From Alphaproteobacteria bacterium (lineage in GTDB: Bacteria > Pseudomonadota > Alphaproteobacteria > Sphingomonadales > Sphingomonadaceae): a stretch of DNA of 7,551 bases. The stretch covers positions 1 to 7,551 of the forward strand of contig JAQGLD010000379.1 of assembly GCA_028293055.1 (NCBI GenBank), in the 5' to 3' direction. This document shows positions 1-5,436 of the stretch, one piece after another. The stretch's first letter is position 1. Each line of letters starts with the position of its first letter. The notes below the pieces were generated by a model, which was not told the origin of the DNA, searched no databases, and was given only the letters and a program-made list of their open reading frames with translations. The position numbers and the translations under genes are program-made.

Positions 1-838
1 GCCGGCCGGGCTCGAAGACCAGCCGCGTGCCCCATCGGCCGGCGACCCGCTCGACCATCGCGCCATATTCGTCGGGGCTGGGCGGAGGAGGCAGAGCCGG
101 GTCGTACGGCACTCCGAGACCGCCGCCCAGATCGGCGACCGCGATCGCCTGGCCGGCCTCGCGCAGCGATTCGATCAGTCCGCCGACCTTCGCGAACGCC
201 GCCTCGAGCGGAGCGAGGCTGGTCAGCTGGCTGCCGATATGGACTGCGACGCCCTGAATCGCGAGACCAGGCAGCTCAGCGGCGCGGCGATAGGCGGCGA
301 GCGCCTCGCCGATCGGCACTCCGAACTTGTTCTCGGCCGCTCCGGTCGAGATCTTGGCATGGGTTCCCGCCGCGACGTCGGGATTGACCCGAAAGCCGAC
401 CGGGGCCCTGACACCCATCGAAGTCGCGACTCGCGAAAGCATCTCGGCCTCCGGCTCGGATTCGAGGTTGAACTGGAACAGCCCGCCGGCAAGCGCCGCT
501 GCCATTTCGGCCTCGGTCTTGCCGACCCCGGAGAAGACGATCCGGTCCGGCCGCACCCCTGCGGCCCGGGCCCTGGCATATTCGCCGGCGGAAACGACAT
601 CGGCGCCAAGGCCCTCGCGCGCCAGGGTCGCGACCACCGCGGCGTTCGGATTGGCCTTGACCGCATAAGCGATCAGCGGATCCTGGAGGCCGCCGAGCGC
701 CGATTTGAGCACCTCGACATGGCGGATCAGGGTCGCGGTCGAATAGACATAGACCGGAGTGCCGACCGCGGCAGCGATGTCGGGCAGGGGCACGTCCTCG
801 CAGTGGAGGATGCCCTCACGCAGCTCGAAATGATCCAT
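1..838 (-). CDS. lysA: diaminopimelate decarboxylase, C-terminus cut by window edge
   Basis: Last step of lysine biosynthesis: decarboxylates meso-diaminopimelate to L-lysine using PLP, in the cytoplasm. About 279 N-terminal residues are visible of a family length near 420; the gene runs off the left edge. The protein opens MDHFELREGILHCEDVPLP, a typical LysA N-terminus. The PLP-binding Schiff-base lysine is K61 in YAVKANPN, the substrate/PLP histidine is in HIGSQLT (H200), the phosphate-binding glycine loop reads GGGLGVPY, and the last visible residues are the EPGR motif that binds substrate carboxylate. The fold is the alanine-racemase-like (fold III) barrel. The ATG is chosen because GAGGAA sits just upstream and the conserved N-terminus starts there. 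It is divergent from ubiG with a 65-bp gap, so both promoters must share that interval. No frameshift or missing catalytic residue is seen in the visible part. Confidence 0.95.
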   Translation of the reverse strand, partial: MDHFELREGILHCEDVPLPDIAAAVGTPVYVYSTATLIRHVEVLKSALGGLQDPLIAYAVKANPNAAVVATLAREGLGADVVSAGEYARARAAGVRPDRIVFSGVGKTEAEMAAALAGGLFQFNLESEPEAEMLSRVATSMGVRAPVGFRVNPDVAAGTHAKISTGAAENKFGVPIGEALAAYRRAAELPGLAIQGVAVHIGSQLTSLAPLEAAFAKVGGLIESLREAGQAIAVADLGGGLGVPYDPALPPPPSPDEYGAMVERVAGRWGTRLVFEPGR

Positions 839-903
839 TCTGTTCCTCGTCGCCCGCCGCGGACCCTTTTCCTTGCCGGGCCTTTGGGTGCAAGGGGATT
901 CGG

Positions 904-1629
904 ATGACCAGCCAAAGCAGCACGATCGATCCCGGCCAGGCCGAGCATTTCGGCAGGATGGCGGCCGACTGGTGGGATCCGAAGGGGTCCTCGGCCATGC
1001 TTCACCGGCTCAACCCGGTGCGGCTGGCCTATCTGCGCGACCGGATCGATCAGCATTGGGGTTTCGACGAATGCGCGTTGCGGCCGCTGGCCGGCCGGTC
1101 CGCGGCCGATATCGGCTGCGGCGCCGGCCTGCTCGCCGAGCCGCTCGCCCGGCTCGGCGCGGACGTGACCGGGGTCGATGCGGCGCCGGAAAATGTCGCC
1201 GCGGCGCGTGCCCACGCCCAACAGCAGGGGCTTGGGATCGACTATCGGGTCGGAAGCGTCGAAGCGCTGTCCCAACGCTACGACCTCGTCACTTCGATGG
1301 AGGTGGTCGAGCATGTTGCCGACCCCCGCGCCTTCCTCCACGGCCTCGCCGCGGCGCTTGCCGACGATGGGCTCCTGATCCTGTCGACGCCGAACCGGAC
1401 CGCGCTCTCCCGGCTGATGCTGATCACGATCGGCGAGGGGACCGGCCAGATTCCCCGCGGCACGCACGAATGGGACAAGTTCCTCACTCCAGAGGCGCTC
1501 TCGGCCTTGCTCGTCGAGGCCGGCCTCGAGATCGTCGACTGCACCGGTCTGACCTGGAGTCCGACCCGAGGCTTCCACCTCTCGGACAACAAGTCGCTCG
1601 ATTATTTCGTCACTGCGAAACGGGCCTGA
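904..1629 (+). CDS. ubiG: ubiquinone biosynthesis O-methyltransferase UbiG
   Basis: SAM-dependent class I methyltransferase that performs both O-methylations in ubiquinone synthesis (2-polyprenyl-6-hydroxyphenol and demethylubiquinol), at the inner face of the cytoplasmic membrane. The length of 241 aa matches the family (about 240). The N-terminal HFGRMAADWWDPKG-like segment (residues 15-28) and NPVRLAYL (37-44) are UbiG signatures. SAM motif I is DIGCGAGLL (69-77), the acidic ribose-binding residue is D92 in GVDAAPEN, motif II is SMEVVEHV (131-138), and STPNRT (161-166) follows. The late HEWDKFLTPEAL block (188-199) is also typical of UbiG. An AAGGGG stretch precedes the ATG with suitable spacing. 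The gene is complete, diverges from lysA, and ends 135 bp before the convergent fzlA. The intervening hairpin probably ends transcription. Confidence 0.95.
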   Translation: MTSQSSTIDPGQAEHFGRMAADWWDPKGSSAMLHRLNPVRLAYLRDRIDQHWGFDECALRPLAGRSAADIGCGAGLLAEPLARLGADVTGVDAAPENVAAARAHAQQQGLGIDYRVGSVEALSQRYDLVTSMEVVEHVADPRAFLHGLAAALADDGLLILSTPNRTALSRLMLITIGEGTGQIPRGTHEWDKFLTPEALSALLVEAGLEIVDCTGLTWSPTRGFHLSDNKSLDYFVTAKRA

Positions 1630-1650
1630 CCGTCAGTCCTGCGCAGGGCC

Positions 1651-1736
1651 CGTCATCCGGGCGCAGGCCGGGATCTCGTCGTGATCGGCCGCGGCGCCTT
1701 TTCCGCCACGAGATCCCGGCCTTCGCCGGGATGACG
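1651..1736. repeat. long imperfect palindrome between convergent genes
   Basis: Two 29-base arms (1651-1679 and 1708-1736) are reverse complements with only two mismatches (1659/1728 and 1664/1723), around a 28-base spacer. Each arm contains a version of the GTCATCCCGGCGAAGGCCGG motif, which I recognise as a dispersed intergenic repeat of sphingomonads and other alphaproteobacteria. It lies 21 bases after the ubiG stop and 28 bases before the fzlA stop, so it could act as a bidirectional transcript end or 3' stabiliser. It has no T-tract, so it is not a classical intrinsic terminator. That it is dispersed rests on recall, as only one copy is in this window. Confidence 0.85.
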
Positions 1737-1764
1737 CTAACCGCGCCGCCCGGCACGGCTATCG

Positions 1765-2436
1765 TCAGAAATCCACCTTGTCGTAATGCTGGGGCGGAGC
1801 GATCACTTCCATCCGCTCGGAAAGCAGGGGCCGGAAGCTGGGACGCGATTTCATCACCGCATACCAGTCGGTGGTCTGCTTGTGGCCACGCCAGTCGATC
1901 CCACCGAGATAGTCTGCCACCGAAAGATGAGCCGCCGCCGCAAGATCGGCGAGGCTGAGCACCGGGCCGGCAATCCACCGGCGGTGGTCGAGCAGATAGT
2001 CGATATAATCGAGATGGGCATTGGCGGTCTTCATCGCCTCGCGCAGGATCTTGGTGTCGGGCGGGTCGCGGTTGACCAGCCGCTTGCGCATCCTCTCCTC
2101 CATCATCGGGGAGACGACCTCGCGATAGAGGCCCTCGTCGAACCAGGCGACCAGCCGCCGTACCTCGGCGCGCGCGGCCGCTCCGCCGGTAATCAGCGGC
2201 GCTCTGTCGACCGTCTCCTCGAAATATTCGCAGATCGCGTTCGAATCGATCAGGACATGGCCCTTCGACGCCTCGACCAGCACGGGTGTCTGGCCTGCCG
2301 GGTTGAGGTCGAAGAATTCGTCGCGTCGCAGCCACGGCGATTCGCGGACGAGCTCATGCTCGACACCTTTCTCGGTCAGCATCAGCCGAACCTTGCGCGA
2401 GAAAGGGCAGAGGGGAAATTGATACAGTTGCCACAT
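1765..2436 (-). CDS. fzlA: GST-fold protein, probable FtsZ-binding division protein FzlA
   Basis: 223 aa with a glutathione S-transferase architecture: N-terminal thioredoxin-like domain (about 1-78) with FPLCPFSRKVRL (7-18), a cis-proline at QTPVL (P51) and the DSNAICEYFEE helix (64-74), then an all-helical domain (about 85-205). The C-terminal tail ends in APPQHYDKVDF. That ending, the WQLYQFPLCPFSRKVRL start and RESPWLRR (31-38) resemble alphaproteobacterial FzlA. In Caulobacter, FzlA is an atypical GST homologue that binds FtsZ and links the Z-ring to septal wall synthesis rather than conjugating glutathione. The nearby uppP (cell-wall lipid carrier) fits. I start at the ATG at 2436, which has AAGG upstream; an in-frame GTG at 2457 would add seven residues but lacks a better ribosome site. 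The gene lies 63 bp after the small exported protein gene on the same strand. The alternative is a generic GST of detoxification type; FzlA is an inference from motif likeness. Confidence 0.75.
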   Translation of the reverse strand: MWQLYQFPLCPFSRKVRLMLTEKGVEHELVRESPWLRRDEFFDLNPAGQTPVLVEASKGHVLIDSNAICEYFEETVDRAPLITGGAAARAEVRRLVAWFDEGLYREVVSPMMEERMRKRLVNRDPPDTKILREAMKTANAHLDYIDYLLDHRRWIAGPVLSLADLAAAAHLSVADYLGGIDWRGHKQTTDWYAVMKSRPSFRPLLSERMEVIAPPQHYDKVDF

Positions 2437-2499
2437 CGCAGCGGCCTTAGCGGTCACCGGATCGTTTCGTCCACAGCGCCGGGCGGCTTAACCGCGCTT

Positions 2500-3030
2500 T
2501 TAATCTTCGTCGGACGACGAGGGATAAGGTTCCGGCCGGCCGCGATCGTCCTCGCGAGGCGAGTCGCGATAGCCGTCCTGTGGCAGGGGCCGGGCGTACA
2601 TCGCAGCCTCGATCCGTCGGGTCGCGTCCTGCAGCGAGCGCAGCAGCATCGGAGTGACGATCGCCACCTGCCGCGCCGTCGCGTCCAGCCGCGCGGTGGT
2701 CCGCTCGATCGAGCGATGCATGCTCTGGCGAGCCTGGGGATCCCGCCGAGTCGCGAGATCGCCGAGCGTACGAGCATGGTGGCGGCGGCCGGGGTCGACA
2801 GCGTCGACGACCGGGCCGACATCGACATCCATCAGTGCGTCCGCGACTCCTTCGACGCGGTGGCCCAGCGCATCGATCCCGCCGGCCCGTGGCGCGCGTG
2901 CGCTGCCCGGGTGGTAATAATAGCCCTGGTCGTCGCCGGGTTGGATGGGGGGCGGCGCATTGTCGCCGGTCTGGGCGAGGGCCGGAGCGGCGGCTGCGAG
3001 CAGGCTCGCGGCGAGAATCAGCTTACGCAA
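2500..3030 (-). CDS. small exported protein of unknown function, TTG start
   Basis: I do not recognise the family. The 176-aa product begins MRKLILAASLLAAAAPALA, a clear Sec signal peptide with cleavage expected after ALA19, so it should be periplasmic or secreted. The mature part has a Pro/Asp/Tyr-rich segment (about 21-46, with GYYYHPG), a helical middle rich in Ala, Arg and Asp (about 50-145, with LGDLATRRDPQARQSMHRSIERT-like sequence), and a charged low-complexity C-terminus ending SSSDED. There are no cysteines or catalytic motifs that I can name. The start is TTG at 3030, because an almost perfect Shine-Dalgarno GAAGGAGG lies 6 bases before it and the signal peptide starts exactly there; the upstream in-frame ATG at 3135 would bury the signal peptide behind 35 Arg-rich residues. 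It lies between uppP and fzlA on the same strand, suggesting a cell-envelope role (inference only). Confidence 0.8.
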   Translation of the reverse strand: MRKLILAASLLAAAAPALAQTGDNAPPPIQPGDDQGYYYHPGSARAPRAGGIDALGHRVEGVADALMDVDVGPVVDAVDPGRRHHARTLGDLATRRDPQARQSMHRSIERTTARLDATARQVAIVTPMLLRSLQDATRRIEAAMYARPLPQDGYRDSPREDDRGRPEPYPSSSDED

Positions 3031-3036
3031 GACGGG

Positions 3037-3044
3037 CCTCCTTC
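3037..3044 (-). promoter_or_regulatory. strong Shine-Dalgarno deciding the TTG start
   Basis: On the minus strand this reads GAAGGAGG, nearly the full anti-16S complement. It is 6 bases upstream of the TTG at 3030, where the signal peptide begins. It is the best ribosome-binding site in the window and makes TTG a much better start than the upstream ATG at 3135. Confidence 0.85.
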
Positions 3045-3189
3045 TCGAATGGGGCGGTACGGGAGCAAACGCGCATCGGCGCGACTCGGTTGCGAGCATG
3101 CGGCGCGAACCGTGAGCCTCCGGTGAATGGATCATGCGAGATCGCTTTCCCTGTTGCCGGAACAGTTTAGCAATCGTCGCGGAAGCTGG

Positions 3190-3990
3190 CTAGCGGGTCA
3201 TCAGCCAGGCAAAAGCGAGCCCTCCGGCAACGATCCGGTACCAGGCGAAGGGCGCGAAGCCGCGGCGGGTGACGATCGAGATGAACCAGCGGATCACCAG
3301 CAGTGCGACCAGGAAGGAGACGACAAGGCCGAGGGCGATACCGCCCAGGCCGACCTCGCCGAGATCGTGGCGATTCTTGAACAGCTCGAGCGTGGTGGCG
3401 CCGAGCATGGTCGGGATGGCGAGGAAGAAGCTGAATTCGGCAGCGGTGCGGCGCTCGACCCCGAGCGCAAGCCCGCCGAGGATGGTGGCGCCGGAGCGGC
3501 TGACCCCTGGGACCATCGAGATGCACTGGATGAAGCCGATGCCGAGCGCCTTGCCGAGCGAGATGTCGGCGACTCCCTTCTCGCGGCCGGGAGGCGCGAA
3601 TTTCTCGATGACCAGAATCGCGAAGCCGCCGACGACGAGCGCGACCGAGACGATCAGCGGGCTTCCGAGCATCGCCTCGACCTGCTTGTGGATGGCCAGT
3701 CCGATCACCGCGGCGGGGAGGAAGGCGACCAGGATATTGCGCACGAAGCGCCAGGATTCCGGCTGGCGGTGGATCAGCCCGGCCAGGACCGCGAGGAACG
3801 TGCGCCAGTAGAGCACGACCACCGCGAGGATCGCGCCGAGCTGGATGACCACGTTGAACACCATCCAATGCTTCTCGTCATAGCCGAGCAGGGCTCCGGC
3901 CAGGATGAGATGCCCGGTCGAGGACACCGGCAGGAACTCGGTGACGCCCTCGACGATACCGAGCAGGATGATGGTGAGGATGGTTTCCAT
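3190..3990 (-). CDS. uppP: undecaprenyl-diphosphate phosphatase UppP/BacA
   Basis: Integral membrane phosphatase that dephosphorylates undecaprenyl diphosphate to recycle the lipid carrier for peptidoglycan and other envelope polymers; overexpression gives bacitracin resistance in the family. The 266 aa match family size. The first catalytic motif is EGVTEFLPVSSTGH (14-27), containing the E-xxx-E pair E14/E18 and H27. The second is PGVSRSGATI (161-170) with R165. The protein is hydrophobic throughout, with segments near 4-20, 42-62, 85-101, 111-129, 147-160, 184-204, 214-234 and 249-264, as expected for a multi-pass protein. GGGAG lies just before the ATG. A 159-bp gap separates it from the next gene downstream (the small exported protein), where I see no clear terminator or promoter. 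No key residue is missing. Confidence 0.96.
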   Translation of the reverse strand: METILTIILLGIVEGVTEFLPVSSTGHLILAGALLGYDEKHWMVFNVVIQLGAILAVVVLYWRTFLAVLAGLIHRQPESWRFVRNILVAFLPAAVIGLAIHKQVEAMLGSPLIVSVALVVGGFAILVIEKFAPPGREKGVADISLGKALGIGFIQCISMVPGVSRSGATILGGLALGVERRTAAEFSFFLAIPTMLGATTLELFKNRHDLGEVGLGGIALGLVVSFLVALLVIRWFISIVTRRGFAPFAWYRIVAGGLAFAWLMTR

Positions 3991-4070
3991 TTTCGCTCCC
4001 GGAAGATCGCCCCGCCGCTCGCGGAAGGGACTAGGGGTGGAATTGCATGAGGATGGACGAGGCCCACCTG

Positions 4071-4113
4071 GTTTCGGATCCGGAGAACCTTGCGGGGCAA
4101 GGTCCGCCGAAAC
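4071..4113. repeat. interrupted palindrome between NDUFA9-like gene and uppP
   Basis: The outer arms GTTTCGG (4071-4077) and CCGAAAC (4107-4113) enclose an inner hairpin ACCTTGC/GCAAGGT (4087-4093 and 4097-4103) with a GGG loop. CGG (4081-4083) can also pair with CCG (4104-4106), giving one nearly continuous stem with a bulge. The regular nesting suggests a structured RNA or a dispersed palindromic repeat rather than chance. No function is assigned. Confidence 0.65.
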
Positions 4114-4116
4114 AAC

Positions 4117-4136
4117 CCCTCCCGCAAGCGGGAGGG
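4117..4136 (-). terminator. terminator-like hairpin after the NDUFA9-like gene
   Basis: CCCTCCCGC (4117-4125) and GCGGGAGGG (4128-4136) form a perfect 9-bp GC-rich palindrome with a two-base AA centre. It starts 7 bases after the stop codon of the minus-strand NDUFA9-like gene. On that strand it is followed by a modest T-rich stretch (GGTTGTTTCGG). The position fits an intrinsic terminator, although the U-tract is short. The same core, CCCTCCCGC-AA-GCGGGAGGG, is also familiar as a common intergenic palindrome in sphingomonads. Confidence 0.65.
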
Positions 4137-4143
4137 CAGTCGA

Positions 4144-5079
4144 TCAATAAGGCGATTTGACCGCGAAGCGGCCGTGGCGGCGATAGGTGATCAGCCAGCC
4201 GTCGGCGACTGCTGCGATCGGGGTGGCGGAAATCCCGAATGCCTCCAGGCCGTGCGAGCCGGGCGCCACGACATTGTCATGCTGGAGCATCAGCCACTGG
4301 TCCCAGGTCAGCGGCGCGCCGGGCAGGAAACCGCCGAACCGCGCGAGCAATTTCGCCACCGGATCCGGTATCTCGACCAAAGGCCGAGCGCGCTCGGTTT
4401 CGCGGCAAGCCAATTGCATCAGCTCGCGCATCGTCATCACCTGCGGCCCGCCGAGCTCGTAGACCTTGCCGCCATGGCTGCGCGGATCGAGCGCGGCCGC
4501 TGCCGCCGCCCGGCCGACATCGGCCGCGAAGACCGGCTGGAACTTCGCCCCGCCGCGGATCACCGGCAGTATTGGAGCGAGCCGGGCCATTGCCGCGAAG
4601 CGGTTGATGAAATTGTCCTCGCGGCCGAACAGCACCGAGGGACGAAGGATCGTCGCCTGCGCGAAGGCGGCGCGGACCGCCTGCTCGCCTTTGCCCTTGC
4701 TCCGGCCATAGGCGCTTGCGCTGTCGGGATCGGCTCCGATCGCCGAGACATGGACGAGGGCCTCGACTCCTTCGTCCGCCGCGGCAGCGGCGATGTTGCG
4801 TGCGCCGTCGACATGGATTCCAGCAAAATCGCCCTTCAGGATGCCGGCCAGGTTGATCACCGCAGAGCTGCCGCGCACCGCCTCGCGCACCCGCTCGGCA
4901 TCGCGGATGTCGACCTTGGCGAACTGGACCTGGCCGACCGCGGCGAGCGGCTTCAGGAAATAGGCCTTGCCCGGATCGACCTGGGCGACGCGGACCCGGA
5001 CGCCGGTGCGGAACAGCGATTGGGCGACATAACGGCCTAGAAAGCCGCCGCCGCCGAACATCGTGACCAGCCGTTCCAT
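4144..5079 (-). CDS. NDUFA9-like atypical short-chain dehydrogenase (complex I-associated type)
   Basis: 311-aa protein of the extended/atypical SDR group, related to the NDUFA9 (39 kDa) accessory subunit of mitochondrial complex I. Alphaproteobacterial members are commonly annotated as complex I NDUFA9 subunit family proteins; their exact role is unsettled. The N-terminal Rossmann motif is GGGGFLG (9-15) following strand LVTMF; NLAGIL (76-81) and the HVSAIGAD segment (110-117) follow. YGRSK (124-128) supplies the SDR Tyr and Lys, and LRPSVLFGREDNFINR (145-160) is characteristic. No membrane segment is evident. The start at 5079 is preceded by GAGGGACAGGA and places the Rossmann strand at the N-terminus; upstream in-frame codons run into the tRNA-Leu gene and are discounted. 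It diverges from the tRNA. No complex I genes are in the window, so association with complex I is inferred from family alone. Confidence 0.88.
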   Translation of the reverse strand: MERLVTMFGGGGFLGRYVAQSLFRTGVRVRVAQVDPGKAYFLKPLAAVGQVQFAKVDIRDAERVREAVRGSSAVINLAGILKGDFAGIHVDGARNIAAAAADEGVEALVHVSAIGADPDSASAYGRSKGKGEQAVRAAFAQATILRPSVLFGREDNFINRFAAMARLAPILPVIRGGAKFQPVFAADVGRAAAAAALDPRSHGGKVYELGGPQVMTMRELMQLACRETERARPLVEIPDPVAKLLARFGGFLPGAPLTWDQWLMLQHDNVVAPGSHGLEAFGISATPIAAVADGWLITYRRHGRFAVKSPY

Positions 5080-5128
5080 TCCTGTCCCTCGAAAAGAGTC
5101 GGCGCCCCATTGCCCTCTCCTCCGTCCG

Positions 5129-5157
5129 TTGACAAGCGCTCCGCCGGCCCCTAGTTC
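5129..5157 (+). promoter_or_regulatory. probable promoter of tRNA-Leu
   Basis: A perfect -35 box TTGACA (5129-5134) is followed after 17 bases by TAGTTC (5152-5157), a weak -10 match. This ends 16 bases before the first base of the mature tRNA, a reasonable distance for tRNA transcription. It sits in the 94-bp gap between the divergent NDUFA9-like gene and the tRNA. Confidence 0.6.
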
Positions 5158-5173
5158 GCCCGGCCTACCCCGT

Positions 5174-5260
5174 GCCCAGATGGCGGAATTGGTAGACGCA
5201 CCAGCTTCAGGTGCTGGCGCTCGCAAGGGCGTGGAGGTTCGAGTCCTCTTCTGGGCACCA
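5174..5260 (+). tRNA. tRNA-Leu (CAG)
   Basis: A full 87-base class II tRNA with encoded CCA. The acceptor stem GCCCAGA (5174-5180) pairs with TCTGGGC (5250-5256), followed by A and CCA (5257-5260). The D-arm contains TGGCGGAATTGGTAGACGC. The anticodon stem CCAGC/GCTGG (5201-5205 and 5213-5217) flanks the loop TTCAGGT, with anticodon CAG at 5208-5210. A long variable arm (5218-5232) is typical of leucine tRNAs. The T-arm is GGAGG-TTCGAGT-CCTCT. It decodes CUG, a heavily used leucine codon in this GC-rich DNA. The gene is intact despite the adjacent integrase, as expected when an element carries a copy of the tRNA 3' end. Confidence 0.97.
5233..5260 (+). other. likely attachment site (island left end) in tRNA 3' end
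   Basis: The T-arm and acceptor 3' strand of tRNA-Leu through CCA are the classic integration target of P4-type integrases, and such an integrase starts 176 bp downstream pointing away from the tRNA. I infer the crossover lies within this stretch. No second copy of this segment occurs to the right within the window, so the partner att site must lie beyond 7551 and exact core limits cannot be set. Confidence 0.6.
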
Positions 5261-5299
5261 TTTGTTCTCCCAGGGCGTCCCGGAACGTCTCGAGAACAC

Positions 5300-5322
5300 C
5301 CTAGAAAAACCTAGGTTTTTTT
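5300..5322 (+). terminator. T-tract terminator downstream of tRNA-Leu
   Basis: CCTAG (5300-5304) pairs with CTAGG (5311-5315) around an AAAAAC loop, immediately followed by seven T residues (5316-5322). The stem is short, but the hairpin plus T-run is the most terminator-like sequence in the window. It sits 39 bases past the tRNA CCA. The bases 5305-5320 also form a perfect 16-bp palindrome, AAAAACCTAGGTTTTT. It would end the tRNA transcript and insulate the integrase. Confidence 0.65.
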
Positions 5323-5367
5323 GCTATAGCTTCAGCATCAGATCCGTCGGCATTTCAAGCCGTCCCG

Positions 5368-5382
5368 GGCGATATCATCGCC
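5368..5382. repeat. small palindrome in the integrase leader
   Basis: GGCGAT (5368-5373) and ATCGCC (5377-5382) flank ATC, giving a perfect 6-bp inverted repeat about 55 bases before the integrase start. It could be an operator or an arm-type binding site for integrase or excisionase. Nothing in the sequence proves either, and short palindromes like this can occur by chance. Confidence 0.35.
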
Positions 5383-5436
5383 AAAATGGGGCAGTTTTGA
5401 TGGTATCCGAACGGGGTGATGGACCGGAGTTTGGCG

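Noticed and set aside
223..907. Open frames on both strands over the lysA N-terminal half
   Set aside because: LysA motifs (YAVKANPN, HIGSQ, GGG loop, EPGR) fix the true frame, which runs off the window edge.
873..1958. 361-codon plus-strand open frame
   Set aside because: It overlaps ubiG in another frame and runs on through the hairpin repeat into antisense of fzlA; its translation is Arg/Pro-rich with no recognisable family, as expected of a shadow in GC-rich DNA.
1786..3126. 446-codon plus-strand open frame
   Set aside because: It is antisense to both fzlA and the exported protein gene, which have better evidence (motifs, signal peptide, ribosome site). No family features.
3154..3170. 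CTGTT/AACAG inverted repeat downstream of uppP
   Set aside because: The 5-bp stem has no T-tract after it on the minus strand; too weak to call a terminator.
3127..4050. 307-codon plus-strand open frame rich in Asp and Glu
   Set aside because: It is the antisense of uppP, a clear member of its family; the acidic composition mirrors hydrophobic membrane codons read backwards.
4090..5040. 316-codon plus-strand open frame
   Set aside because: Antisense to the NDUFA9-like gene, whose Rossmann and YxxxK motifs establish the true strand.
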